The notes: generated by a model from the letters alone, not told the origin. A stretch of 64,000 bases of DNA from Seriola aureovittata (GCF_021018895.1 NC_079384.1:21564140-21628139); one strand, 5' to 3'. Shown: positions 10,773 to 24,201, counted from the first letter of the stretch. Numbers and translations are program-made.

Positions 10773-10803
10773 GGGTGAAACTGAGTTCATACTGATCAGT
10801 TCA
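10773..10803 (+). promoter_or_regulatory. Candidate downstream RAR/RXR half-site cluster (DR5 + DR8)
   Basis: Three half-sites occur in tandem on the plus strand: GGGTGA (10773-10778), AGTTCA after 5 bp (10784-10789) and AGTTCA after 8 bp (10798-10803). Both DR5 and DR8 spacings bind RAR/RXR, but the first half-site only matches the relaxed RGKTSA consensus. The cluster is about 1.1 kb past the cyp26a1 polyadenylation signal. Confidence 0.3.
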
Positions 10804-10979
10804 GTTTCAGGGCACTGAACCACTACAGACCTCCAGTGGAACAGAGTAAGTGAGCCAGTATCATGGAGACGTGTTTGCTGCGGGGTCAGAGATAAGGTTC
10901 TTCTTAGGATAACAAACTGTAAATGGATTATTGTTGTAGGTGTTTAAACGCAGTTAAAAAAGTTCTGGATTTGCGTGTT

Positions 10980-11251
10980 TAAGTCTGTGTGGAGTTTGGA
11001 TGATGTGCCTGCGTGGATCCTCTCTGGGTGCTCCGGCTTCCTCCCAAAGACGTGCACATTAGGTTAATTGGCGACTCTTAAGCGCCTATAGGTGTGAATG
11101 TGTGCGTGACTGGTTGTTCGTCTCTACGTGTCTATGATAGACCTGCGACCTGTCCAGGGTGTAGCCCGCCCTCACCCCAATGTCAGCTGGGATTGGCTCC
11201 AGCCCCCCGCGACCCTGTAAGGATTAGCGGTATAGATAATGCATGGATGGA
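10980..11251 (+). mobile_element. L2/CR1-like LINE 3' tail
   Basis: Non-coding tail with blocks found in fish L2-type LINEs: GGTTAATTGGCGACTCT, GACCTGTCCAGGGTGTA, CAGCTGGGATTGGCTCCAG and a GGATTAGCGG...ATGGATGG end. Only the 3' end is present, so it is 5'-truncated with no reverse transcriptase. Confidence 0.6.
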
Positions 11252-11989
11252 AGTTTGAGCTATTAGCAAAAATTTGACTTATAAATGATAAAGGGTTAGT
11301 ATAAGTGGTAGACTGGCTTTAAAGGAACAGGTCAACACTCTGATAATAGTGGAATCAGGATGTGATTAGGTTAGCTTGGCATAAAGACTGAAAACAGCTA
11401 GCCTGGCTCTGTGTAAAGTGGAAACCCACTCCTGCCTGCACCTCTAAAGCTCTCTCTTCCTCCCCTCACCTCTTACATGATGCATCTTGCTTGTTTAAAT
11501 TCAAATGTCAAAATGCACAACAGTATGTTCATCCGCCCACCACCTTTTTGTAGTGTCTCAAGCTGTAGCGAAGGTTCTTGGATACTGTTGATGATGCTGT
11601 CTCTGCACAGGCACAGTGGCAAACCTAGCAACCTCACCGTGGTGACAAGACTTCAGGAAGCTGCACCTGCTGTTGCAGAAACATGTGAGCACAAACATCA
11701 GATACATGGTGTTAATCAGTGAGCCTCAGAGGTGTTGGTAAGGTATATTTTTGAACTTTGGACAGAACGAGACTTCTTGACTGACTCACGTTTTGCATGT
11801 AAACGCCTCATTTCCCTCGCTGTAGCTGACAATGTTATGAGAGCCTTGACGGTGAACATTGTCAGTGTAATTATCAGCATGAAACATTCTGACTGCACAT
11901 ATTTGCAGTTCTTCAGTCGTCACTGGTGAAAGTAAAAAGCCAGTGTTTCTCCAGCCTCACTGGCAGATGTGCTTTGGCCTCTTTTACAA

Positions 11990-12480
11990 GTTGTTTCTCT
12001 CATTGGTGCCGTTCTGATTTACACCCAGCATCCCTGCAATCCACGCCGGCTTCTTAGCATTGTACTGTTGTCCCTGGCCATTGTTTATTACTGTGCTACT
12101 TGCAATTATTGGATCCACAAATGCTGAACTGTTGTACTTATTGTTAGTCACTGTGGCTGAGAGTTTCAGTTTAATGGCCAAATTGTAATACTAAATTGTA
12201 GCTGACACCTTTATGTCCAGCCATCCTATCCCCGCTGGTCCAGCCCTCGAACGATGTGAATGAACTTTTCTGAACTTTGCCTCCTCTCCTCGCTCTAAAG
12301 AGCCGTCTGCCTCTCTCCATTGTTCGCCATCACCCAGTGGAGACAAAACTTTACACGGCCAAGGCCATTTTTGTCTACATTTGTGACCATTGTAGTGAAT
12401 TTACAACACAGTGTTGAAAGAGGTTTGAATCTAGCTCGCTTTCAATTAGATCCCCGGCCCTGAACATGGTCCAGAGTAAA
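11990..12480. other. Non-repetitive block, candidate conserved non-coding element
   Basis: Mixed-composition, repeat-free sequence without coding signals, containing CCATTGT and ATTATT-type motifs. It is 2.3-2.8 kb downstream of cyp26a1. The call rests on composition only. Confidence 0.25.
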
Positions 12481-13029
12481 TCATTGTAATAGCCAGTGAA
12501 GTAGTGTTATTGAAGGCAGCACTTTTACACACTGAACCACTTGTTGCTATGAACAGTACATGAGAGAGGTGAGGGGTGGAGAAGCAGATGTAACCACAGA
12601 AATGAAAGGAGAGAGAAAAGGAAGAAAAATCTTTTCTGCCTTCAAAGAATTGATCTACTTCAAGATTTTAATTATCCCTGTCATCTCTATTATGAGACTG
12701 CAAATTTAATATCTCCCATGAATTTAATTTTGTTTGAGCATTCTGATAGTTCATGTACATAGAACATCTACTATTTGACATCATTACTGCACCTGAAAAT
12801 ATGCCTGTGTACTGTTTTACTCAAAAATTTAAAAAAAACCTGCTTTATCTCCCTGGATTCACTACAGTTTATACAGAAAGATAAAAGTCAGTTGTCTAGC
12901 TTCGTGTGTTGCTGTTGTAGCTGCTGGAAATGGAGCTGCTTTGAACGGCTCTATATACAGTTTTATACACGGGGACACCAGATAAATCAGTCATCTTTAA
13001 CAATGTGTTGTATTTTAAAATACAAGTCA

Positions 13030-13180
13030 CTTCATCTTAAAAGGTGCCAAATACGTGTAGTATAAGTATAGCATAGTATTTAAGTATAAAGAAGTATAAA
13101 ATGGAAATACTCAAGTAAAATACAAGTACCTCAAAATTGTGCTTGAGTAAATGTACAAAGTTACATTCCATCACTTCAAA
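13030..13180 (-). repeat. Fish interspersed repeat, reverse orientation
   Basis: AAATACTCAAGTAAAATACA, AGTACCTCAAAATTGTGC and TTGAGTAAATGTACAAAG, then TTACATTCCATCACTTC. This is the complement of the repeat type at 808-1220, better preserved here. Confidence 0.5.
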
Positions 13181-13924
13181 TAGAATATACATTGTACATA
13201 ATTATAGACAAGTACTTTTATGCTGATCAAAAAACACTTTATCATGTTGCTGAATCGGCTGATTATTAAGGTGGATCTATAGCTGTGCATTCAGGGGTCA
13301 CAGTGCAAGATTTATAGCTGCTGTAACTGTCCTGTAACTGAAGTGTCTACATACACAGATACCGCTGTTTGTGTTTTCTAGGATTCATTTTTGATGCTTG
13401 TAGAAATGGTTGAGGTTGAATGTAAATATATGAAGTTGAGAAAAGACATCAGTACTGCAAAGGTTCCATTCACTGCAGATCACTATGAATGAAAAAGTGT
13501 AAACACAGTAATTGAATAGCGCAGTCTTCTATTCACTAATAAGACAAGGTGAATCTTCCCATTGTCCCTCTGTATATCAAGAGAAAACTGAAGAATTTAA
13601 ACACAGTTATTGTGCAGAAATACATTAAAAATGTAGTTATTTAAGCACAATGAGACATGACCATATGCAACCAATCTGGTAAAATCCATGTCACTATGTG
13701 AAAGCCCTGATGGCAAGTACTTATTAGGCTCTCCTAATAACAACAGCCAGTCACAGTCTCAGTGTAAATGCCTTTTTGTGTCAAATAAGTTGTTACAGTG
13801 CATCTGCAAATGACACTATATTAGTATTTTGTAAATGTATTTTTAATCATGGTATTAAATAATTGGCTTTTAATCATTATTCTTTCATATTTGTAATCTA
13901 GAGGAAGGAAATAATCTTATCAAA

Positions 13925-14240
13925 TGAAAATCAGCTGTTTGATTAAAAGCATGTGTGCTTAATCGTTCACAGTGAGGATGCACTTTAATGTCAACGGGCA
14001 GCTATTTGGTTTGACGACCGAGTTTAATGAGAGTCAATCGGCTTATAGTGTCTGGTGGAGAAATCAATATAAGTCAATTGGGATTGTTAATTCCTCAAAC
14101 TGTGTTTGCAGAGCGTCTGCTGGCCCCTCGGCCCCTGCTGTGCAGCTGTATGAGTGCCCAATAAGAGATGCTAATGGCCTCGTTAGCATGGTTGTTAGTG
14201 GCCCACTGTGATTATTCATAATTTGAGTGACTGTTGACAA
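13925..14240. other. Non-repetitive block, candidate conserved enhancer
   Basis: Repeat-free and more GC-balanced than its flanks. It has many homeodomain-like cores (TTAATCG, TTTAATG, GTTAATTC, GCTAATGG, ATTATTCATAAT). The 79-codon open frame inside it has no recognisable domain. It resembles vertebrate conserved non-coding elements, but no comparison could be made. Confidence 0.3.
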
Positions 14241-16752
14241 GTTCAGCAGGTCAGATAGAGTTGAGCACCCTGGGAGAACACTTCTTTATCACACTGCCTC
14301 TGATCAAGTTTAACCTGCTGCTGTTTGTGATGAAATGCTCTCCGTCTTAAAGAGGATCATTCACAAATAACTGCAGCCAGTCATTTAACTGTTATGATAC
14401 ATTTATTTATACTTGGTTGAAAGGGGGCAGAAGAGCAATCTGCACACCATATCATCTACCACAACCTACCACAACTGATGTGTACATACTTGAATCTTTG
14501 TCTGTATGGGAGTTGGCATTGCACTCTAACACTGTAGTTTGTGCTGTGGACAAATCTACAGAGAAAAGGTGAGAAAGCCGCCTGTGGACTGCTTTGTACA
14601 ATGCTGAGCATTTGACGCTGTAGTTTACTGAGAACCCCGAACATAGGTGATCAGTGACCCCTTAATGTCCACCAGCAGAACCACCGCTGTGTTTCACTCG
14701 TGTCTTTTCTCTTTTATCCTCACACACTGAGTTTGTTTTTTACTGGAGCAACAAGTGAAATTCACTCTTTGATGTACAGTGGGCAACGGTATGTACCTGG
14801 ACTGATAATGATACACTAAACTGTGCATTTCTTTCATTACTAACTTTGACTTTAAATGCTCTTCAGGGTTCCTGACCTTGTTAGGGATGAGTCAATGTGA
14901 GATATCCTCTGATGAAAGTAGATCAATAATTCAGCCATTTATTCACCAGGATCCTTTGCCAGACCACAGTTCAGTCTATTGAAGCAGAAGATACGAGGTT
15001 AGAATAAAGTATTCCTACTGAATGTGATGCAGGGAACTTGTGCTGAACTTTAAATGCTGCTGTCACATTAATTCTGATATGATGCCATCATTTACGACAA
15101 GATTAAAGACACAGTCACACTCACAGAGGCCAGAGTTCTTTATTGTCTATTCCTGTCATCATTGCACTAATTAACTCAGAAAAGCCCAAACCATCAGCCT
15201 GTAGCTGAAGATTTGTGGTGCTGTGTGTTCACACTGAGCCGCTCGGCACCATCCAGACAATATTATTTCCTGATACTGAAATTTGTTGAGCTGATGCTTT
15301 GCACTTTGATCGGCTCAGCTGTTTCAGAGCTACATGTCACAGCTACAGTGATGTGATTGGTTGAGAATATTTATTGATAACTTCACTCTGATCTATAGTC
15401 TACTTAAGCCCTTTTGCACTTTGCACTGCTGTACATACTGTACATGAACCACAAAAGCAGGTGGAGATGCCCACACAGCCTACTTTGCCCTTGTCACTGG
15501 GCTTGTGTGATTATAATAAGGTCCTGCATCAACCCTCAAGTCCAATTTAATTAACAATTAATTCAAATATATTTCTTTTTGGTAGGTTGCAGGCAGGGTT
15601 TGTGTTGCTGAAGAGGTTTTGGAGCTAGAGGTGCCATTATAATTGAGTACCACAGTTAGCTGCTATAGATGATTTCACTGTTCACAGTTAAACGTAAAAA
15701 ACATCTGACAGATACAAGCCAACCTCTGTCAACCTCTGTAGGTCAACAGCACAAATGGAGATGGAGGAGGTGGAAGGAAAAACAAGGAAAGGAGAGGAAA
15801 GGATTAGGGGAAAAAATATGTCATCTCAGCACTTCCATGCCAAATTTTGATGGATGGTGAAAACCAAAAGGGGAAGCATTAAGATGTTGCTATGCCACAG
15901 TAAGTGGTATATTTAGGTCTATGAATGAACTTCTAACACACTTGTGATGATCACACAACCAGAAAATTTAAGAAACTACGTTGAGGATCAATTTCTGACA
16001 CTGAAATTTGAGTTAGATTTTATTGATTTGATTTTATACAGTTTAGCTTGTTCTTTTTCTAACACTAGCATCTACCCTTCCATCACTTCAGTCAAAAGCA
16101 CAATATCTCGATGTCAGCCCTTCATTAAGGACTTAAGACACTTGGGCTCAGGAATAAGGTGAAGAGGCCCTGGTGAACCTCTGTGTGGTGACTGGTCCAT
16201 GAGCACCCTGAGGTGATACAAATAGGAGCTACTGTCTTAAAGGACCAATGACTTTGCACGTTGCAACTTACTGGCTAATTCATCATGTATAGCACTTATT
16301 CTTTTCCTTATTCCTCCACTTATTCTATTGCTAGAGAATAGTATAGGTCTAAAGCAGGAACTGTAGCTGGTTTTATTGGCTTTTCCCTGAAACAACAATT
16401 TTGTATTGTATTTAAGTGTTTTGTGGATTGTCTTGTGTCTGTCTTCTTTGACAGAGACTCCATCAGATGGTACTGCAATTAGATCAACTTGGGGGACTTG
16501 CAAGTGACATAATGGTCAGTTTAGTCCCTAGTATTGGTAAAGCTCTAAAAACATTGGATCCCACATTTCCCATAATGCAATGCGACTTTTTGGATGGACT
16601 ACAACAGCCCTAGAAAAGCAAATGTTTACAGTTTACATCCCGCAGCTGCCAGCTCAGCTCATTTTTGCTAGATTAAGAGTTTGTCTCGAAAAGGCACCTA
16701 CCAAACATGAGGTACTTTCCATTGAGGAGAGTGTCCGGTACTGGAGGCACAC

Positions 16753-16803
<51 letters not shown>

Positions 16804-18579
16804 TCTCTACTCTGTTCAGTGAGTGGCAGAGAGGCAGAGCGGACAAAATAAATAGATATAAGATATTTTGATCATTGTGTAAGTAAATACAGCTGCCATT
16901 GTCTTTAACTTGTGTGTTCGCTGATTTTGTCAGATGATATCATGGTTATAAAATCAGGATTTTTAGCTGTGCACAGCAGAAGCTGGGAAGCATGTAACAT
17001 GTAGTCTTAATGGGCTGTGTGTCAGTCACTATTTCATACTGGTTCCATAAACAGCAAAACATGTCAATGAGACCAGCATCATAGGGAATTCAGCTGTATT
17101 AAAATACTGTATACGTGAGCACAGAGAGGAGGAGAGAAGCAAACATAGAAAGAGCTGAAACCAGTGGACACGAGGCAGAATGCCAATATGACGTGATGAT
17201 GTCAGTTGTTTATAGCAGTTCCACAACAGTTTTCAACTATGTCCTCAATTTCACACATTGGCCATACATGTATATGTTCAGCCATATATTAGTTTTGCCC
17301 TAGTCTTGTTGTTACTCTCACTGCTTCATAAACACCGATATCTTTCAGTCCTCCACCTTGTAATTGAGGCACTGTATTCTCCAACCTTAAGCAGTATCAC
17401 TCTGGTGACATCATCAGATGATGAAGCTTCTCCAGAGTCACAGAATTGTTTTTTACACTGTTGTGTTGTACTCCCTATAACCAGTAACTGATTTTCATGT
17501 AAATAATTGGCGGAATGCCCCTTTTAACGTAATGTATTAGTGGCTGTATATTGTCATTTGAAGCGCTGAGCTGAAATCTTGGTATAATCATGCAAACAAC
17601 TGTTTGGTGCAAGGACGCTACTGCTGAGGGATCATACACTACCTGCTTCTGTCACACAAACACTATGTGATCATCACCTGTACTGTTGTCATGAGTTTCC
17701 ATCCACCCAACAGCCAGCAATAAAACTCAGTAAACTTGTAAAGGTGTCATCACAGATATGAGAACAGTAACCCAGATACCAAGGGCTTGTTTTCCTGGTA
17801 GGATTAAAGGAGCAGCAGTACACTGCTTCTTTGAACCGTATCTTTGTCCAAGTGCATTCATCTGAGTCTGACTCCTGAGAAATGATGGATTTCCCGGTAA
17901 ATTACACTTGTGTTAAGATGACGATTTTCCATGCATAGACTTGAGGACGTGGTGAGATGTAGACAGGCAGGTGTTTAATTCAACAGCAATGATTACAGAG
18001 AGACCGCAAATATGATTCTGGTCACAAATACAGTGAACACTAGAAAAGCACAGTTTAGAGCAACATTGGATTGTTACATTTATATAGCCCGAAATCTCAA
18101 ATCATACATTTGAACAACAAGATGTAGAATCTGAACAAAAACCCTGAGTTTGGATAAAGAAAAACTACACACAACAGTAAATGTCCTCCCAGGGTGGATA
18201 CACATGCCCTCCATATATACATGTTGTATATAGTTACACTGCCTAACCCTATAGGAAATATTGGATTTATCATTATTATTGTTTGCATCACATAGAAAAA
18301 TACAACTCATGAAGCAGACAGTGTAAACAAAACACAAAGCAAATGTAATACACATAAAAAATTGCAATTCTCAATAATACATTCCACATTATTAGTTTGT
18401 GCAATTACTTCTCATGTAAATGAAAGAGTTGTAATCCTCAGATATTTCTACGTGCATTAACTCATAGTTTTAAGGGGCAGACTTCCTTTCTCCACATCTT
18501 GTTGTTTGACTGCTTCACCATTAATTTTAACCATGCTGTTGATTGGTCAGTCCACCACTTGTCCTGACTGAAATATCTC
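14241..18579. other. Intergenic, nothing recognised except a CT array
   Basis: Largely unique AT-rich DNA. A CTTAAAGGACCAATG motif at about 16238 resembles the end of the intron-3 MITE, but no partner was found. Confidence 0.45.
16757..16797 (+). repeat. (CT)n microsatellite
   Basis: About 20 CT units. Confidence 0.95.
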
Positions 18580-19045
18580 TGTACAAACATTCATGGTCCC
18601 CATAGGAATCAGAATCCTACTGACTGAGTTTTCCTCTAAGGCCACCAGCAGGTCGACCTTCTTGGCTTTCAGCAAAATATCTTGACAACTTTGGATGGAT
18701 TGCCATGAACTATGACACACATTGACGCCTCCCTCGGGATGAACTGTAATAAAATTGATGATTCACTGACTTTTCATTGTGCCATCATTTATCCAATACT
18801 TTGGTTTATGACCCTATTTGTACAAAACTAATGATATTCTCACCATGACTTGTAGTCTGTGTTTAGTGCTAATTAGCACAAAGTAGCATGCTACAACGAG
18901 GGTTGCCCCCTTTTATGTGAAAAAACAACCTGTTTAGCATCAGCATGTTAATATTGTCATTGTGCAGGTTAACGTCCTGAATGTGGTTACCGTGCTAATG
19001 CTAGCATTTAGCTCAAAGCACCACTGTGACTAAGTAAAGCCTCAC
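18580..19045 (+). repeat. Teleost interspersed repeat (GCTAGCATTTAGCTCAAAGC type)
   Basis: Blocks: GGATTGCCATGAACTATG, GATTCACTGACTTTTCATTG, ATACTTTGGTTTATGACC, GTGCTAATTAGCA and GCTAGCATTTAGCTCAAAGC. It is a widely distributed fish repeat by recollection. A relative in the region 22320-22620 carries the other part of the family. Confidence 0.5.
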
Positions 19046-19757
19046 AGAACTGCTAGCATGAATGCAGATTCTTAGTCTCATTGTGGACAAAATGGCTAAT
19101 CTGGAAATGTGGAATTAACCAGGGTGGTTTAAAGCATCATTAGGGAAACTCTTATAAAAAATGTACAACTATTTTGTTATTATAATTGTTATAAGTGTAC
19201 ATTTATATAATGTGAAATTTTGATTTCATAGGATATGTAATATACATATATACATATGTACATGTACGTGTACATATGTTAATGGTTTAGAGATAATGTT
19301 CAATGTTGGTAATTTGTTCAGTTTTTATCTGTGAACCAAACTTTGATAAGCTATAAGGAGAACCTCTGCATCAGAATGACATGTTGATCTATGTAAATAT
19401 TTTAGGGGCCCATTCACAGTTCTTACATATTTACACACTATCCTGAGAAGTCAATGAAGCAAGAGCAGTTGTTTTAGTCTCAGATGGAGAAATCCTCAGT
19501 TCCCTGCTGTCAAAGTCCACAGGGATTACAGTGTAGAGATTTTCCTGGCTGCCTATTGCCATGAACTCTGTCAGAGACTTTGAAGGCAGGCGGTCTATTA
19601 TTCTGAGAGTGTGCACTTCCAATAACAGCTATTCTCACTAAGGCTGAGGGAGTACTTATGATTCCAGGGAGTTCCAACTCAAGGCCAAGGTGAGGGTGAC
19701 ACTAATGGCTTAGCAGAGAGATCATCCACGAAGCAGCAACATACATACATATGGCCA

Positions 19758-19772
19758 TACACACACACACAC

Positions 19773-19813
<41 letters not shown>

Positions 19814-19840
19814 TACAAACACACACACAAACACGCACAC
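19758..19840 (+). repeat. (CA)n microsatellite, interrupted
   Basis: CA units with ACGC and ATAC interruptions. Confidence 0.95.
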
Positions 19841-20216
19841 AGTGGTAGCCAGTTTTTTTTACTAAACTTCTAACAAGTCATTCACATTGTTCTTGTATCT
19901 TCATGATTACTTTCTCCCGATTATATTAATCCCAAATCCTTCTCTTGTACTTTCACACTCCCACTAAAGGTCAAAGAGTAGTCACATACCTTCATTAAGT
20001 ACAGAAAAAACAGAATAAACAGTGTGGTAATTTACAGTCTCTCAGCAATGAGTACCTTATCTGCTGGATACTGTATCTACAAGTTGCATGTACCTGTGAA
20101 TTTGCTGGTCTGTCATACTGGGAAAGAAGCAGGAGTTCTTCATGTCATGGACCAATAGAAATCAGCACTGAGACAGAACCTGTACATTAGAGGCTGCATT
20201 CAATATTACTTGCCCA

Positions 20217-20238
20217 TGTGTGTGTGTGTGTGTGTGCG

Positions 20239-20270
<32 letters not shown>
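20217..20270 (+). repeat. (TG)n microsatellite
   Basis: TG units with two TGCG interruptions. It lies 380 bp after a (CA)n array, so the pair could form an inverted structure. Confidence 0.95.
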
Positions 20271-20271
<1 letters not shown>

Positions 20272-20780
20272 TTCCGACTTTTTAAATAATGGCTTGTTGT
20301 CTAGAGGAGCTCTGCGCTTCCCCTGATGATAACACTATCAGATGTATGTTTTGTACTTGACTGTCCTGTATCATGATTTGAATATTTTTTTCTGCAGTAA
20401 CTGTTTCTGCTTTCTTTACCTCAATGAAAGCAAATACAACCGAAGGCTTCCTTTGTCCCATTACTGAACTGGAGGACAAGTAGCGGCAGACATGCATTGA
20501 CCCATACAGACTGACCCCTGATGTGGGTTTGACCCACATCCGCATGCCAGTCTGAATATTAATGTTGTCTTTACTGTCAACTCCACTGGCATCAGGATTT
20601 TAGCCTATATGAGACAACACAAGTACCTATTTGCAGTTCTTGTGGTGTCCATGTGGTTTTTCATTAGCTGCTGCAGCCCCCATATCGAGTCACATTTTGA
20701 GGAGGCACACATCAGCTAAACTGCAGCTTATGGCAGTTACATGCATATGTGATAGCTGCTCTTTGCGAGCAACTACGGTC

Positions 20781-21238
20781 CTGTTCGTACCTGGTATTTG
20801 CACGCTTGTGATCTAATCACAAGTGGACAGCTCTAAGCACCCAAGTCGAGATCCAGTCGCTCAGACTGCATTGGGAGGTGGTCTCATTCCTTCGCCAAAC
20901 GCATTGTTGATGCTGTCTGACATGAAAAGCCAATACAAACATATTATGAGTGCATCAAACATCTTGGGTGATTTGGTTTGTCTGGAACACAGCAAGGACT
21001 AGACCTAGACTGTATTGTTTTTGATTTCTTCTTCTTCTTCTTTCATTCATTTCTAGGTGACTAGGCACAGGAAGTGCATTTCTGCCGGCAGCCGGTTAAA
21101 AACAACAACGCATTTGGTGCTTTGCAAACAGAAATAATGTACATGTTTATTTGCATATAAAGCTGGGAAGTGAGATCTGAGCACAAGTGGTCACTGGAGA
21201 CGCATGTGGAGACACATGTTAATGGCAGGTGTGAACAG
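20781..21238. mobile_element. MITE-like repeat with imperfect inverted ends
   Basis: The left end, CTGTTCGTACCTGGTATT, is nearly the reverse complement of the right end, AATGGCAGGTGTGAACAG (21221-21238). The interior (CACAAGTGGACAGCTCTAAG, TCACTGGAGACGCATG) is of a type common in teleost genomes. A partial relative of its right end is at 24158-24201. Confidence 0.5.
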
Positions 21239-21774
21239 CGCCTATAAATCCCCCTGAATGCTTCTGTGGTTGGAGCAAAGCCCTATAGCCAGTCTGAAAC
21301 CAGACTGATATGGGTGTAATGACCAGGGATCCACATACTTTTGGCCATTTGAAGGGCAAAACGGTAGCTGCAGTTGCAGTTAGAAGAAGTTTAATTGCTA
21401 AGTTTTAAATATGAGGCTTTTAAAGTCTGCATTTCAACTGCATACAACACACAAGTTCCACAACGGACATTATGTGAACACTCACTCTGATTTAGGCTTA
21501 AAAAAAGGCAGAGGAGTGATTAGAAGACAGGATAGAGAAGGTGAGGAGGTCACAGGGGTCACATCACTCAACTTTTACAAGGATTCCCCACTTTCATGAG
21601 CCTTGGAGCAATCAAACATCTGAAAGACAATAAAAAGGAAATAAAAGACACAAACAGCACTTTTTCTCTAGTGCCATTAACGTCTCCTCAACGTCATTTA
21701 CATCCAAATACCACACCTTGCCATATAAACACTGATAGCCCAGCATAGTCTCTCTGAGGTCTCCAGTAGGAGGA

Positions 21775-21963
21775 CACACACAAACACACACACACACACA
21801 CACACACCTCAGACTATCTGATGGTGTGGTAGGATGCCAAAGAGAGGCCAAAGGATCTAACAGGTCTTTGCCACATTTCAGTCCTTTGATCAGAAAAGAA
21901 AGAAAAAGGCCTTTGTCATAGAGCAGACCTCAATATAACTGTGTCATCAACCTGTCAGGAAGG

Positions 21964-22012
<49 letters not shown>
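21775..22012 (+). repeat. Pair of (CA)n microsatellites
   Basis: CA arrays at 21775-21807 and 21964-22012, with 156 bp of unique DNA between. Confidence 0.95.
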
Positions 22013-22018
<6 letters not shown>

Positions 22019-22319
22019 GCCCCATGGAAGGACACAAACGGAAATCAGTGCTCTGACTTAATTTTTTAAAGACAGAGACAGAATTGTAAATAATCAGAGC
22101 ATCATATTTTTATGTGTATAATTTCACATTTTCAGTTTAAACTGGGTACATTGCTTTGGTTGTATTTCTGTCGAAAGTATAATGGTGTGTGTTTGTAAGG
22201 AAAAATGATTGATGAACAAACTTGAACTATTTTGAACTAGATGGCAGTTATCTTGCCATGTGCCTCATTTTTCCTCATTACTTCCTGAAAACTCCCTGTC
22301 AACAACTGGACAGATTTAA

Positions 22320-22620
22320 ATTTTGGCGTGAAGTCTGTGGCAGAGGAAGATCCTGAATCACCATCCTATGGGGGGCTCGAATGTGTGTACCAAATTTCAT
22401 GGCAATCAATCTGATAGTTGTTGAGACATTTCCCTAAAAAAAACAGAAAAGCCAAACTGCTGGTGACTGGTCATTAGGATTCATCCTCTGGGAACCATGA
22501 ATTTACAACATTGCATGGGAAACCATCAAACAGATATTTCGGTGTTGTGGTGGACCAACCAACCAACGGTACAAAACACAGACAGACATTGCTATCCCCA
22601 GAGCCACGTCGCTAACATGG
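22320..22620. repeat. Teleost interspersed repeat fragment
   Basis: CCAAATTTCATGGCAATCAA, TAGTTGTTGAGACATTT, GGTGGACCAACC and CAGACATTGCTATCCCCAGA are in the order of the same repeat group as 18580-19045. Confidence 0.45.
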
Positions 22621-23378
22621 CTAAAAATGAACTGACCTCCCCTGCTCTACACCTAATCTGACCCACCCAGCTCCCACATCTTCTCCCACCCCCCTTTTAA
22701 CGTTTAGTATGGAAGTATATGGAAGATGGACCACAAAGTCCAGCACATAGTCCACACAAGGCTTGGTCAATTCAGAAAGGGATGTTGTCACAATTTCAGA
22801 ACTTCTTTTTTATTTGAATAAACCTTAACCATCACGTGAGGTAGCACAAATCATCTCTACCTCATTTAAAAGATGTAACTACAGTCTCCACTGAAACTTA
22901 TCAGTACCAGCGCAGAGAATGAGGACAAGAAAGAGAAAGTCTGATCACAACTGGGGTGGGGGGATGTGTGAGGGGATCACACACATAATGAAACAAAGAA
23001 AAAGAGAAGGTTGAAAGGAAGGCAGGGAGGGAAAGACAGAGTAGGCGTGAAAGAATGCCCAGGTCTGGAATGCATTCAGAGGTTACCATCAAGCACTTTC
23101 CACAGAGAGCAGCACTTAGCTACATGTACTGAGGGTGTAAGGGCAGACTGCTGACAGACAGAGAGCGTTAAGATGGAGAACAAGTCTGGTGTAAGCTTAC
23201 AGTTCAACCAAGGTGCATCACTTAAATGAATAAACAGGTACAAGGAAGGAGAACGATGTTAGAATCTGTGGAATTTACACTTCTACACAAATTTCTATCA
23301 CGAAATCCTGTCAATAAGCTGTAAGCTATAAATTACTATTGATCTGCTAAAATAATTACTGATAATTGTATGTGTATG

Positions 23379-23460
23379 TATCTCTCTCTCTCTTTCTCTT
23401 TATCTCTCTCTCTCGAATTGTATATATATGTGTGTATACATATATATATACAATTCATTT
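23379..23460 (+). repeat. (CT)n followed by (TA)n
   Basis: CT-rich tract then alternating TATATA. AATTGTATATATATG and CATATATATATACAATT form an imperfect inverted repeat. Confidence 0.85.
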
Positions 23461-24157
23461 CAATTTATATATTCACATATATGTCTAGCCCATACAAATA
23501 TGTATGTTTATGTATGTTACTTAAATATATATCCATCCCAGAAGCTGTATAATATATGTTGATATTATACACAATAAGGTTCAAAAGTCTTAAAATTACT
23601 AAGAAATTAATACAAAAACATATATAAACATAGAATTTTTATATGACCAGTGTTTTAATTATTATATTATTATATCATATTATACTGCAGCATCACTCTT
23701 GATATAGGGATATACATTACATCTCTGCATGGGCTGGCATTTTCAGAACTTTCTACCATATCACACAGTCTTTACCAGCAGATGGAGTTGGATCCGTTGA
23801 TATGTACATGCATTTATTTTGATGCTCAACCTCGTGAAGAGAAACACACTAAAGCACAGCAGATATGTGTGTTGGTGGGGCTGTGTTACTTCAGGTACAG
23901 CTTCAGGTGAGATATGAAATGTACTTGATTGCTGAATGATATGCTAGATGACGTCACGTTGTGGCAAAAGATGAGCCAGCTTCAACTTTCCTACCAGACA
24001 ACCTTGTGTTTTTGAGCCCCCTGCGTCGCCCCCCCTCACTGTCCCCCAGGACGAGCGCTCCGTTCAAATGAATGAGAAATTTAAATGCGGGACTAATGAG
24101 CGTTAGCAGCAAACCTCACGGACCAAACCAAAAAAGAGCAAGGATGCAGAACCAGAC

Positions 24158-24201
24158 CAGCAGTGGTCACTGGAGACACATTCTGATGTCAGGTGTGAAC
24201 T
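24158..24201. repeat. Fragment related to the MITE-like repeat at 20.8-21.2 kb
   Basis: It shares GTGGTCACTGGAGAC and CAGGTGTGAAC in the same order and spacing as the right end of that element. Confidence 0.4.

Noticed and set aside
13972..14211. 79-codon open frame in the candidate enhancer block
   Set aside because: No recognisable domain or splice context; kept only as part of a possible non-coding element.
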